Assembly: GCA_000733355.1 (NCBI GenBank)
Contig: JNVV01000005.1
Coordinates: forward strand, 1,857,118 to 1,921,117
Source of the DNA: Falciphora oryzae
Lineage: Eukaryota; Ascomycota; Sordariomycetes; Magnaporthales; Magnaporthaceae
Reading direction: 5' to 3'
Length of the DNA stretch: 64,000 nt
Positions within the stretch are counted from its first letter, which is position 1; every line of letters starts with the position of its first letter. This document shows, one piece after another, positions 12,170 to 24,600 of this stretch. The notes under the pieces are model-generated. The model saw only the letters and a list, made by a program, of their open reading frames with translations. It made no database searches and was not told the origin of the DNA. The translations under genes were made by a program, and so were the position numbers.

Positions 12170-14001
12170 TTATTCTACTGACTCCATCACAGACGCCCGC
12201 CTCGCAACATCAGCCCTGACCGCTCCTCCCGGCGCTGGCGGCATGGATCCTTCATCGGGCACACGCGCATGCCACTCTGGGGTGTACCCTAGAACAAAAG
12301 TATGCCTCTTTGTCGCTGGATCCGTCGGGTCCGCAGCAGCAGCATCAGCGGCAGCAGCAGCTCCGTTCCCTTGCGAAAGGCCCGGCTGGCGAGGCGGAGT
12401 GTTGTTGGCTTGTGGCCTCCGGCGGCTAGGCTGCCGAGAAGATGCGGGAGCGGCTTCTGCCGTTGGTTGCTGGGCTGGTGCTGACTGGGCCGGAAGGGGG
12501 ACTTCCGCCGCCGGTTGTTGTTGATCTCTTGCTCGTCGAGGTGGGCGAGAGGCTTCTGCAGTTGGTTGCTGGGCTGGCGCTGGTTGGGCTGGGCGAGAGG
12601 CTTCTGCTGTTGGTTGATCTCTTGCCCGTCGAGCTGGGCGAGAGGCTTGTGGCGTTGGCTGCTGAGCTGGGGCTAGTGGAACTGGGAGAGGGACTTCTGC
12701 CGCCGTTTCGACCGGTCCTCGCCTCGCTGTGCGAGGGACCCGTGCCGCCGGCTCTGGTCGCGTCGGCGGAGCGGCGGGCGCAATGCCGCAGTACGGATTA
12801 CTGGAACTTCCCAGAGCCGGAGCGTCTGGGACGGCTTCGCGCTGGCTCATCAACCGGGAAAAGAAGCCAGCCGTACGTCCCTGTTCGGCGGACGAATCAG
12901 AAGCATACCCTTGATTTTGTGGGCGGCTGTGATATGACGGGGCCGGCGACGGATCTGCACCGGGGGTGGCGGCACGGCTCCCAACGGAGCTGGGCCGCCG
13001 CAGCATCTCCGTGACGGGCAGGAGGACGCCGCCCGCGTAGGCCGCGGCTTCGGGGTACTTACGGCACCGCTCCTTTGCGAGCAGCATGAAGAAGAGCGCC
13101 AGGCACACGAGGACCCACTGCAGGGCGATGACGTGCCGCGTCTCGGCGGCGACGAGGACGGGGGCCGACGGCGGCGCGAGGTCCGACACGAAGGCGGCGG
13201 CGCCGACGACGACGGTGGTGCAGAGCGCGGCGCCGAGCGAGAGGGCGAGGCTGGCGAAGCAGAGGTGCCAGAAGCCGCGGTCGATCCAGAGGGGCAGGCC
13301 CTTGCTCTGGTCGAGGTCCGGGTCGATGCGGCTCCCGAAGTACCAGCAGACGAGGGCGAGGCAGAAGGCCATGCCCGCGCCGGGGAGGGGGCTGACCAGG
13401 ACTTTGGACTGCAGGCGCAGGGAGGTTTCAAGGAGGAGGCGGAGCTGGGGCGAGACGGTGCCGTTGGGGGGCGGGTGGAAGGAGTCGACCAGGGCGCCGA
13501 TGTCGGCGCCGGCCGTTGGGCGGCAGTCGAGGCTGTGGGCGGTCCTGATGCAGAGGCCTGTAGAGGGTGGTCAGTTGTGAGCATTGAGCGACGGGTAATG
13601 AATACCAGGTAGCTTTTACCGTAGAGCCCAACGTCGACATGCTCGATGCTGCTCGGCTCCGGGCCGTGGACGGTTAGGAGGGACAGCTCGGGTATGCCCG
13701 GCGCAGCCGAGGTGCAGCCCACGAGACAGAGGACTTGGAAGATGGCAGGCCCATCAAGTCAGTTTTGGCTCCTCGATCTGCACTCGAAGCTCGGCCTTGC
13801 GGCTCACGTACCATTCAGAACGAGCAGCGCGATGATTGTGCCCCACCACACAAGGTCCCGGAGAACTGTGGGAAGCGTCCGTCAGCTGGAGAAACTAGGT
13901 GTGGCCTCTGTCTTCTCCTGTTGGATACCAGGGCTTTCTGTGCAAAGGAATTGGGACCTACCTTTGTTTTCTTTCAGGCCACACTTGCTGAGGAACGACA
14001 T
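12170..14001 (-). CDS. Fig1-like four-helix membrane protein (low-affinity Ca2+ uptake / membrane fusion family)
   Basis: Four exons on the minus strand: 14001-13962, 13865-13812, 13733-13620 and 13557-12170, giving 531 residues. All three introns are phase 1 and close the frame. Fig1 proteins act in low-affinity calcium influx and cell fusion during mating and hyphal growth. The start is a short cytosolic stretch, then helix 1 (about residues 18-37) running into GCTSAAPGIPELSLL. That segment, followed by VDVGLYGLCI and a second cysteine pair (CI..DC), fits the Fig1 signature of a Cys-Thr-Ser/Pro-Gly-Ile segment and a G-x-C loop. Three more hydrophobic helices follow (CLALVCWYFG, the ALSLGAALCTTVVVG region, WVLVCLALFFMLL). 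The long C-terminal tail is built of Pro/Ala/Gln/Arg repeats and is unlike a channel domain. The assignment rests on motif pattern, not alignment. Confidence 0.7.
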
Positions 14002-15042
14002 CTCAGCGGCCAAGCGGGGAGGGCGCGGTGCGGGCGAAGCTTCTGCTGTGGGGAAAGGACCGGGTGGTGGTGTAAAAGCTTTACAGGGGTGTTGGTATTG
14101 TAGCAGCAAACGATGTCTGAGAGTCGAGGTCTGGCAGTTACACTCTCGCAAGGAGGAGGGGGCTTGGCAGGGAGAATAAATACACAAAACCCCTTGGGAA
14201 CCGACGGCTGTCGGGGAGCGAGACTTGAGTTACACAGCCTATACGTCCGTGTAAAGACAGCCACTCGTTGCCGGTGATGTCGGGCCGCCAGAGTGACTGC
14301 AATGCCCTTTACCGGAACAGGTGGTCGAGGGAGAGGAAAGCTACCATTGCGGTGCAAAGCGAAAGCCTCCTGCTTTGCATAAATAAGTAAAGAGGGTGAT
14401 CGTAAACAAGCTTCTAGGACGACCTAGATACCGAGTAAACATGGAAACAGCAAGCTATGGAAGACAAGGGAATTCGCGGTTGGGGACTTCCCCGACAGAG
14501 AGCAGCGGAATCCCCCGACGACTCATTTGTCACCTACCAAGACTGATGCCGGCCTACAAGGCTGGCACCGACAACCGCGTCACTGCAGCTTGATGTTTCT
14601 GTGTTGGGGGCTGGCACGACTGGTGGTGGAATGCGACAAGCAAGCCAGTGTCAGCACATCAAAGTCGGAGCAATTTGGCCGCTGCGATCTCACAAACACG
14701 GATGGTCAGTTTAGGCGCCATCTGCAACGCTAGTAGCCTTTATTTCATGAAGTCGGCCGCGATGTTCTCATATCATATCATATATCTAAATGCAAAACCT
14801 GGGGTTTACAAGGGGTGTTTTCCATCCCTTAGCGCCACGCCCTTGATCAGAAAAGCAGCTCTGTCGCAGGCGCGGAGAAGATCTCGTAATCTCATGACGC
14901 TATGTACATTTAAAAAAAAGCAAAGACCTCTCAAGTATTCTCGGGTATCCCGTCCTGGGGTTACGTTCCCGATGCCGGAGAGGGGACGGTGGCACCAGTC
15001 TATGCCGGAGTCTGGGGAGCCGGGGCCTGGGGGACAGTGAGC
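14002..15042. other. Intergenic, about 1 kb
   Basis: This is the promoter side of the Fig1-like gene and the 3' flank of the HsbA-type gene. No recognisable gene or RNA was found. Confidence 0.45.
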
Positions 15043-16143
15043 TCAGGGGCCGGGGCAAGCAGGCTGTGCGAGAGAAGGCTTAGGAGCCGGCAGAGCAGCA
15101 GCAGGTTGAGACGCAGCGGGCTGGGCAGGAGCAGGGTTTGCGGGAGCAGGTTGAGCCGGGGCTGGCTGAGCAGGAGCAGGTTGAGCCGGAGCTGGCTGAG
15201 CGGGAGCAGGTTGAGCCGGGGCTGGCTGAGCGGGTGCAGGTTGAGCCGGGGCTGGCTGAGCGGGAGCAGGTTGAGCCGGGGCTGGCTGAGCGGGTGCAGG
15301 CTGCGCGGGAATGGGCTGCTCNNNNNNNNNNNNNNNNNNNNNNNNNNNNNNNNNNNNNNNNNNNNNNNNNNNNNNNNNNNNNNNNNNNNNNNNNNNNNNN
15401 NNNNNNNNNNNNNNNNNNNNNGCTGGCTGAGCGGGTGCAGGTTGAGCCGGGGCTGGCTGAGCGGGTGCAGGCTGCGCGGGAATGGGCTGCTCAGCAGCAG
15501 GCGGCCGGCCGGTGGCAGGGACGGCGGGGGATGCGGGCGACGCAGGAGCAGCAGGGACAGCGGGGGCGGCCGGCACGGCAGGAGCCGCAGCGCCGGGGAC
15601 GGCAAACGCCACGACGGCGCCGTCGAGGGCGGTATTGACGGCGTCAAACTTGGACCTGGCGGCGTCCCGGCCCCGGCGCGGGATCTTGCTGAGCATGGCG
15701 TCGCTGAGGCCCGAGACGGCGGCCTTCTGCTTCTGGATCACTGCGGCGGCGGCGGCGGCCATGCCCATCTGCTCGATGACGGGCTTCTTGGCGGCCAGGT
15801 CGGCGACGGTGGTGCGCACCTGTGCGACCAGCTCGTCGGCCGGGTCCTCGAGGCGGCGGGCGGCGAACAGGCTCAGCTCGTCCGATGTGCGCACCTGCAC
15901 GGCCGCGTCCTCGATGGCCTTCTGCGACGCCTCGGCCGCCGTCACCAGCCGCGCGGCCGAGCTGCTGTCGCCCGCCGTGAGGGTGCGGATCGAGATGTCG
16001 AGCTGCTGGATCGATCCGCTAACGCTGGTCAGGGCGCTCGTGATCTTCTCGCGCGCCGCCTGCCGAGCCGAGAGGCGGATGGGCGACGCGGTGGCGACGC
16101 TCGCGGCGGCGAGGAGGGTGATGAGGGTCTTGAAGGTGGACAT
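15043..16143 (-). CDS. HsbA-type secreted cell-wall protein with PAQP repeat tail (sequence gap inside)
   Basis: Single exon with nominal length 366 residues, but 100 Ns (15322-15421) lie inside it, so the true length is unknown. The start is MSTFKTLITLLAAASVATAS, a clear signal peptide. Residues of about 20-190 form an alpha-helical, Ala-rich domain like hydrophobic surface-binding protein A (HsbA / cell-wall mannoprotein family), which in related fungi coats hydrophobic surfaces or sits in the wall. After an Ala/Pro/Val linker, the tail is a near-perfect tandem of PAQP units. It ends without a GPI-type hydrophobic C-terminus. The open frame upstream of 16143 is leader. The gap's 100-N size is a convention, so the apparent frame match across it carries little weight. 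Confidence 0.78.
   Translation of the reverse strand: MSTFKTLITLLAAASVATASPIRLSARQAAREKITSALTSVSGSIQQLDISIRTLTAGDSSSAARLVTAAEASQKAIEDAAVQVRTSDELSLFAARRLEDPADELVAQVRTTVADLAAKKPVIEQMGMAAAAAAVIQKQKAAVSGLSDAMLSKIPRRGRDAARSKFDAVNTALDGAVVAFAVPGAAAPAVPAAPAVPAAPASPASPAVPATGRPPAAEQPIPAQPAPAQPAPAQPAPAQPXXXXXXXXXXXXXXXXXXXXXXXXXXXXXXXXXXEQPIPAQPAPAQPAPAQPAPAQPAPAQPAPAQPAPAQPAPAQPAPAQPAPAQPAPAQPAPANPAPAQPAASQPAAALPAPKPSLAQPACPGP
15121..15492 (-). repeat. Tandem repeat encoding PAQP units, interrupted by an N gap
   Basis: Short units with a 12/24-bp period encode PAQPAPAQ repeats on the minus strand. The block encoding EQPIPAQP occurs on both sides of the gap, at about 15289-15321 and 15460-15492. Confidence 0.85.
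15322..15421. other. Assembly gap (100 Ns)
   Basis: One hundred undetermined bases, placed exactly within the tandem repeat. Confidence 0.99.
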
Positions 16144-18671
16144 GACTGCGACGGCAGTTTGCTCACTCTTTCTGGTCTTGCCGAGGGAGAAAGAGTTGGT
16201 GGCAATGCGGGGGTGACAGATGCACAGTGATGTGTCGAGGTGAGTGGCTTGACAAAAGAGGGAAGTGTTACATGCGTGTCGCCAGAAGAGGTGATTCCCC
16301 CAGAGTCGGTTGATCGGGCGTGACTTTATATAAAACACAAGGCGACTTGGGTCCGCATGGTGGCGCTCCCGTCATCCCATGGTATGAAGATCGAGGGTAT
16401 TTGGCCGCGATACACTAGCGACGAAAGCCGCTAGGACCTTCCCATGCCGAGGAATAAACACAGCCAGCTCTTCCAAGCCCCTGTCGCAATAGAAGATATC
16501 GCCATCGCCGATGAGCACGTATGTGCCGCAAGCCGAACACGACACAGGAAACTTTCCTCCCATCCCAATCCTGCTTGCGTCAAGGGCCAAGCCCAAGCGC
16601 CAAAGCCCGGAGTCTGATATCTCGGGTGGGAGCCCCGCTGGGGAGCATATGAAGATGCAGCCCCTATCAGGGCGATATCCTGCCTTGCAAGTACTTAAAC
16701 GCGTTAAGCATCCTCCTTAAGCGTAATAGCAAGCTCTCCGCCCAGACCGACCCGTCATGTCGAGGATGGGCATAGGTGGTCCGAAGGTGCGAGACCGACT
16801 CTGGGCTGCCTGATGCAAATAGGCCTGTGTCGTGCAGACGCTGATGCAGAGAACTGCCCAGCGTCCCATCTCGGGGCCCAATCGACAGCGCTTTTCCTGG
16901 GAAAAGGGGGTTCGTGCGGGTCCCGTAACCATCCCAAGCTCGCATTCCCACAACCTTATCTTGACTTGTCCCAACACTACGGCTACCATACCAAAATAGC
17001 ACGCATGCCTTCGCTCCCCCAGGATTTTTCCTTGAGTTTCTCAAACCTTCAGGGAGAAGCAAACGAAGACCAGGGATATCCCCGCTCATCAGTCCCCCTC
17101 ACTCGCATGACAGCAACGCCGCCGACCATGCGCATATATCCGTGCCCACGCGTCTCCTCATGCGCCTGCCTGTCCTGCTTGATGCTACGTCCATGTGCAG
17201 ACCAAGCCAGCGCCAATGGAGGCTCGCTTTGAGAGCACCTGAGGTGCATGCAACGTCTCTCGCCGGACCTAGCACCCGGAAACGAACCCCCCTATTCGAC
17301 CGCACCTCCAGCCTCAACCGCCCATATGGGTAGAACGTGCTCACACTCGCCTTTCCTACTTGGCCACGTTTTTTTATAAGGGATAAAGTCAGGGTTATTT
17401 TCCTGCCTACATCGCTGGCACCTAAGACGGCGCATAAGGTGACGGCCCACCCGAACATAATCTCACCAGCCAGGTATGCATTCTGACCTAGATGCTTCTA
17501 TTGGAAATATCAACTGACCAAGGAGTCTCCCCAAAGTAATTATTCTTCCCCCACCCCGGCAGCCGCTGTAGCCCCCGCTCCCCCCAGATTTTGATCATGC
17601 CTGGGAAGGAAGCATAAAGCCAAAGTTACGGGGCACGCTCGCTTCCCTGATACAGGAGCTAAGTCCGATATCAGCCATCGTCTCATGGAACTCACCTCAA
17701 ATGGTTAGCTTCTCAGAGCTTCCGTGATAATTTCTGACACCCGAGTTTATATGCGTGCCCTTAAGCTTAGGAATCCAGTGGTTTCTGCAAAGCACAGACT
17801 AAAGATAGGCCAAAGCACTTGCATTATGGTGTATTTTAGGCTTCGTCCCACATTGTGCCAAGTCCTTCAAACAAAGAATGCTTGGGACTCTGCAGGCCAA
17901 GATCGGGTAGGAGAGGCTGTCGCCCCTTTTAAGAGTTGAGACGAAATCCTGAATGATCAGCAATTTTGCCCACAGAACTACAGCGTGCGCGCGTGAGGCA
18001 TGCCGACGGCAGCAAATACAGGTTCTGTTGGTAGGCCTTCCTCCGATTAGGCCTGGAGATCTCCAAATAGGATGGATAAAGGGATTCACGATCTGGGGAA
18101 AAAGGTCCGTATATTGTGCATATAAAGCAAAAGAATCTATCTAAACAAAAGGGAGCAGCAGTCGAACTCAAATAATACCAGACCAGATACAATTGCCTAG
18201 TCGTCAATCATTAGAGTGGATCCTTGGTGGGAAGGCCGTGGCTAAGAATATAATTACCACCTGCCCACGTCTAGATATTTTTAAAGTGGGTGTTCAAAGG
18301 TCTTGTATGCATGCGTGTCGAGTAGGTAGGATCAATCTGTACTGGAGGGGGTCAGAGGCCCCCTTTTATAGGGAGGCTTGTGGGGGCCCCACAGCCCCTG
18401 AAAGGGGCTGTGGCACGTTCTTTGCCGTCCAAATGCGTGCGCTGCCATTGATCCAACAGTGGGTGCTTAACTCCATGCAAGCAAGGTGGATAACAAAAGA
18501 TGCGATACTCGAAACTGAAAACAAAGGTTCATGATGATTTATGAACAAGCCTTGATCCATCGATAGCCTATTCGACAACCCTTACCTGCACAATCACTGC
18601 CCGACGGGAGCGAGCGCATCTCCACAAGTCCCATGTATCGGTACTTGTCTATTCCCCAAAGCAAGCGCTGC
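16144..18671. other. Intergenic, 2.5 kb, gene-poor
   Basis: Composition is lower in GC than the flanking genes. The HsbA-type promoter lies at the left. A minus-strand open stretch (about 16372-16650) encodes a protein-like segment containing CSACGTYVLIGDGDIFYCDR, but it has no convincing start or homologue that I recognise; it may be a gene relic. A perfect 11-bp inverted repeat lies at 18389-18413. Nothing else could be assigned. Confidence 0.4.
18389..18413. repeat. Perfect 11-bp inverted repeat (hairpin)
   Basis: The arms CCACAGCCCCT (18389-18399) and AGGGGCTGTGG (18403-18413) are exact reverse complements around the 3-nt loop GAA. The surrounding 60 bp has further G/C-run symmetry (GGGGGCCCC just upstream). 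Confidence 0.85.
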
Positions 18672-21600
18672 TCAGGACGCAAAACGCCCAACCTGTGCGT
18701 CGGACATGAAGTGCGACCCGCCAGCGCACCGGTACCCGCTCGCCTGCTTGATCCACGCGTACCCCATAGGGCACACGCCCGAGAGAGCGAGCCTGGCCTG
18801 CATCTCAGCCTCCTTGCGCCTCTCCTCCTGCTCCTTGAGCAACCGGCGCACGATGGCCTGGCGCTCCTCCTCGCGCCGCCTCTCCTCGGCCTCGCGCCGC
18901 TCGTCGTCCTCCCTGACTAGCCGGCGCGCCACGGCCTCGCGCCGTGCCTCGCGGAGCTGGTCCTCGGCCTCCTGGGCCTCCTTGACGAGCTGCTGGTATG
19001 CGGCCTCGCGCTCCCGCGCCGCCTTCTTGTCGCGCTCCAGCTGCTCCCACACCTCGTCGCTGACGCCCGCGTCACGGCGCACGGCGGCAGCCGCCGGCGT
19101 CTGTGGGGCGCTCGGCTTCTTCTTGACCTCCGGAGGCGGTGCGGCGGCGGGAGGCGAGGAGGGTCTAGCGGTCGTGATGGTTGCCGTGGCCGTCTCAGTC
19201 GCGAGACTGGGGGCGGTGGGGGCTGGCGCCGGCGCAGGGCGCAGGCCAAGGTTCGCGAGGCCCGATTGGATGCCGGCGGCGTCGACAGCCTTGGCACGGG
19301 CCGCTCGCTCTCGACGCAGGCTCTCCAGCTCCGCGATGATGGTGTCCTCCTTGACTACGAGCTTGAGGCCGTCCATGTTGTTTGCTGTGATGTTGAAGAC
19401 CTTCTTGGCTATCGTCTGGACGTCTCGCGCGCTGCCCCAGTTCGGCTGGCCGGCAAGGTCCAAGAACAAGCCACAGATCTGGTCGAGGAAGTCGGGCCTT
19501 GGCCGCTCGAGCACCGAAATGTCAACCGACGCCTCGCGGTTGCGGCGCATGACCTTGGACTTCTCAGCGGCGAGGAGCTTTCCGAAGAGATTTGCGCATT
19601 CGATAGGATCTAGACTGCGGAAGTCGATGACCTCGGGGAAGCGCGAGGTGAGGCCCGAGTTGGCCGACATGAGACGATTGATGTCGTCCGTGTAACCCGC
19701 CAGGATGATGACCAGCTTCTTCATGTACTTATCCTTCGTCGCCGAGTCGACGAACTCGTCCATGGCCTCTTTGGCAAAATGGCCTTCGGCGAGCCGGTAC
19801 GCCTCGTCGACGAAAAGAACCTTGCCGAGTGCCTTGTCGAGCTGCTGGAGGACCTTCGGCGCTGTCTGGCCGACATACTGGCCGATGAGATCGGACGCGG
19901 AGCACTCGACGACTTCGGCACTCGCGAGGAAGCCCATGTCGTAGAATACCTTGCCCATCTTCTTGGCTGTCGTCGTCTTGCCCGTGCCAGGGGGTCCGCG
20001 GAAGAGGAAGTTGAAAGGCACGTTCTCCTTGGGGTCCAGGCCGAGAGCCTTCATCGTGCGGACAGTCTGCTGGTACCCCTCCAGCTTGGCCACGGTCTCC
20101 TCGGAGCCGACGGTGCTCTCAAAGAGCTTCCTGACATTGGTGTCGGAGCGTGCAGCGCGGTCAAAGTCTGGATCGAAGTCAAGCGCCTCCAGGACTGTCG
20201 CTGACTTCTTCTCGCCGCGGTCGAACCGGGTCTGGTGTCGTGCCTTGGTGGCGTCGAGGATGATGTCGATCTCTCCCGCATTGCCAAAGTTGGGCCGGTT
20301 GCGAGCGCGACTGAGCATCTCCATGGCCACCCTCTTGGCCTGGTCGGTCGCCTCAAAGGACTGCTGCTTGAGCTTGGCGTCGAGAATTTGCCGGAGGTCG
20401 TCGTCGTTGAAGTCCTCAAAGGTGAATGCGGTGCTCATGGGGAAGCGTCGACTCAGGCCAGGGTTCACATTCTGGAACATGTTCTCCATCTGGTCCCGGT
20501 AACCGAGCAGGAGCACGCATCGGTCGTCTCCAGGCACGCTCTGCACCTCGGCGACGATGGTATCTATGACACCTGTCTTGTACGGATCGGCAACGGACCC
20601 CTGGCCTCCGCCATACAGTCCGTAAGCCTCGTCAATCACGAGCACCTTTCCAACCGCGGCAGCGAGGATCCCCTTGGTGTTCTGCTCCGACTGGCCTAGG
20701 GCAGCCCCTACAAAGTCTGACGGGTTCTTGACAACAACTGTCACCCGTGTCGTTAGTATGATATGGACATTTATAAGGAAACGAAAACAAAAAAAAAATC
20801 TTCTTCAATTTCACCTTCGCCCTTGGACAAAAGGCCAAGGTCAACCAGAATGCGTCCATACAGCTTCGCAACGGTGGTCTTGCCCGTGCCAGGGTTGCCA
20901 AGGAACACCTTGTTCAGTGAGAACTCAACCGGGGTCTGCTCAGCAAGCTCGCGCTCGTAGTTCTGCTCAATGGTGCTGACGAGCGACTTGACAGACTGCT
21001 TGACCGACTGTAGGCCGTACAGTTTTTGCAGGTCTCTCCAGCCCGCCGACTTGCCAAGGGCCTCTGAGGGCTTGGGGCCGATGAGATCCTCCTTGGTAAA
21101 CAAGAAGTCATCTGGATTGGTACCCTGTCGGCGCTCCCTTGACAGCCTGCTTGACTGGCGCTTGCTGATGGTGACCAGCATATTTTCTACGGTCCTTGCA
21201 TTCCCGAAGCCCTCCTTGCCACGACCGCGACCAATGCGTCTCGCAACGATGCGGCAAAACAGCCCCGTGGGCCCATCCTCGCACTTCATCAGCCCGTTGT
21301 AAGCCTTGTTGATCTTGAGGCCAAGGATGTGAAGCAGCTCCTCGTCGCTGTAGTCGGCGAACTTCATCTCGATGGGGAAGCGGCTTGGCAGGCCCGGGTT
21401 GTGAGCGAAGAAGCTCTCCATTTGCTTGTTGTACCCGGCGAGTACAAACGCAATCTGGCCCGTCAGGTTCTCGACCTTGGCGAGGAGGTAGTCGAGCACG
21501 GCGCCGCCGCCAGGGTTGTTGCCCGAGGTCAGCTGATAGGCCTCGTCGATGAAGAGCACGCCGCCCCCGCCGTTGAGCATGTCGTCGATCAGCGCCTCGC

Positions 21601-24600
21601 AACCCTGCACGCCGTCGTGGGCAAGCTTGGCCCCGGTCGTTTCCTCGAAGCGCGACCCTGCGATGGCTCCGATTGACGTGAGGAACTTTGCGTAAATGCG
21701 CGCGACCGTCGTCTTCCCCGTGCCGGGGTTGCCAAGAAGCGCCGCTCCGTATCGCTGGGCCTCGACAGACACGCCCTGCCGTAGCTTGGTGTCGACTGTG
21801 GTTTTGATGCCAAGAAATTCCTCCTTGACCTGCTCGAGGCCGATCATGCCCATGAGCTCGTCGAGCGGCGCGCTTCGTGCACCCTCAAACTCCTTGAGGT
21901 CCTCCCACCTCTTGCGAGCCTCGCTGGGAAACTGAGCCGTGTCCTTGGCCCCGGGGCTCGAAGCCGCCTGGGCGGCGGCCGCCTGTCCCTCACCCGACTT
22001 GGGAGATTGTGCCTGCTGCGCGAGCTGCTGCTGCTTCTTGCGCATGTTAGCATCTTTCAGGTTCTGGAGGTTCTCCCGCTCGCGCGCCAGAGCCTCCTTC
22101 TCGTTCTCTTGGTCCACCATGTCCTTCATGAGTCTCTTCTCTCTATCCAGCTCGTCCTGGATATGCTGGAGCTCCTTGCGATATGCATCTTGGCGCTCCA
22201 GCCTCTGGCGTTCGATTTCCAGGTCCCTCTTTACCCTGCGCTCCGTTTCCTTGTCTTCTGCTATGCACTTATCACAGCGCTCATCCCTCTTGGTGCATGT
22301 GACCTTGCGCTTGTGGTTTCGCTCACAGACCTGAGAGATCTTGATCGTGCATTCGGTCTTTGAGTGGTCTATGACGCGATGGCAGCGCATCTGGCAGGAA
22401 TGAATGCCACATTTCAGCATTTCCTTGCATGGCTCTGAGCATCCACCATCTGGGCAGAATTTGTCAAAGTCATCCGGACACTTGAGGTCGGCTTTCGCAG
22501 TGTCATGGCGGGCGCACTGCACAGGTAGGCCATCGTAAAGGTGGTTGTTCTCCTTGAGTAGCTCGAAGACGCGGACCCAGGTCGCACTTCCCTTCTTGCT
22601 TCTCATGAAGGTTTCCATGTTTCCTAGGAGTATCAGACAGCGCCTCGCGCGGGTGATCAGGACGTTGACTCTCTCTGGTGCGAACATGAAGCCAATATCA
22701 CCGTTTGGGTTACTGCGGGTGAGTGAGGCAATCACGATATCACTCTCCTCGCCTTGGTAGTTGTCTATGTCACATCTCCAATTAGTACGGTGCGGAGACC
22801 CCGGGGCTTGACGAGCAACAAAACGCCGCTAGACAACTTACCGATTGTTGAGATCCTGAGAGGTCGCTTGTGCACCTTTGAGGCTGCCTGGGTCATGAGA
22901 CCAGCGCGTATCAGATCCGAGGCGTCGAGGTCGTTGAGAATGGGATCATTCTCCCTGGCCAGCGTGTCTCTCAGCAGCCGAACTTGACCGAGATAGGCAG
23001 CCAGGACCACCATCTTGTCCGTTCCGTAGCCCTGTTGGGCAAGATACCGAACAGTCCTAAGGATGTGGAGTGCCTCGAACTGGTTCCTCCGACTGCCCGC
23101 GGTGCCAGGGTCCATCCTGTCCATGAGGTCATGGTCGCTCGTTTCTGGGTGCTCATGATTGATGAAGATGACACGATCACGCAATCCCCGAATAGGGTCG
23201 CGCATGCGTGTTTTCGGCCCATCAAGGAGATCTGGATAGGTAAGGGCCCTGGGGAATATGGATATATCGGGATGCATCCTGTGCTGCTTCCGAAGGGTAG
23301 TGTGCTTGAAGCCATGGATGACGAGCCGCTCAAACAGCGACATATTGAGGTCATAGCCATCGCCCTTCTCGACGGTCAGGGCGTAGTTCTTGACCTTTGG
23401 GCGGAGCTGTTTGTGGTCCCCAATCGAGATCAGCTGCTTGACTGAAGGGGCCAGGGCCGTGAGGGTGTGACTCTCAAGGATCTCGCCGGCCTCTTCGACG
23501 AGAAGCACATCAGGCCCAGCCGCCCGGAGGAGTTTCATATTCATCGCAGCTGCCGTGGTTGTGCAGCAGATAATCCTCTTGGAGCGCAAGGTTGCAATCT
23601 TGCCCTCGCTGAACAGGTTCTCGAGCTCTTCTTGGGTGTTATCCATTTTCACGACGAGATCCGTCACCTCCCCAACGCGCTCGAGGATCATGTCATCGAC
23701 CCATTTCGTCCGGCGCTCCTGGCGTTGCTGAGGGCTCATGTCCCAGACAAACTCGCACTCCTCGGGGACCTGCTTGGTGAAGATGCCAGGGGTGTCCCCA
23801 TTCCTCCAGCGAGTATACAGGTAGTCAGGCTTCACCTGCTTGCCCTTCTTGTCGACGCTCTTCCATCCCTGAGTGTCAGAAGGGATAGTGAAAGCTTGGT
23901 GGAAGGCAGTGCAATCGTCCGCAAACTCGAGATACTCATAGATGGCTGCGAAGGAGGGGACGTATTTGTTGTAGTAGTCGAACACATCGGTAAGCTCGTC
24001 AGACAACTTCTGTCGCTCGCTCTTGAGAGAGTCGACAAGACCTCCCATGCCCTTGGACCATGGAATCGTGTTTTTCTGTTTAGACAGGAGCATCGATTCC
24101 GTCTCGGCCGTGGACTTGGAGCCTAGGCGAACCATGTCACACTCTGGGATGCCTACAGCCTTGAAGCCTGCGAGGGAATCATCCAAGGCATGATTGGTGT
24201 AGGTGATCACCAAGACGCGCAGATCAGAATGCTCGTGCATGGCTTTGATAGCTCTGCAGCCGATGAAGGTCTTGCCAGTGCCTGTAGACAGTCAGAGGAT
24301 GTCATACTAGGAATAAAACGTGGAGGCTCTTACCTGGAGGTCCCTGGATCACGCTGACGGGCTGAGTCAGTGCGCTGTAAAGTGAGTCGCGCTGTGAGAG
24401 ATCGATGTGAGCGTTGTCATCGAGCACGACCCCCTCTTCTCCGTCTGTGTTGGTTGTTGACAGAAGCTTGGCCGCAAACTGGGCGAGACCGGGCTTCATT
24501 CTGAAGCCGTCCTTGTTGGTGAACGTGGGGTTCATAAGGAAATTGGCGAGGGGCAGAGTGGTCATGGTCTGCAAGACCTTCAAGACTGGCTCATATGCGA

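Noticed and set aside
15322..15421. Apparent continuous reading frame across the first N gap
   Set aside because: A run of exactly 100 Ns is a placeholder, so frame continuity across it is not evidence of true length.
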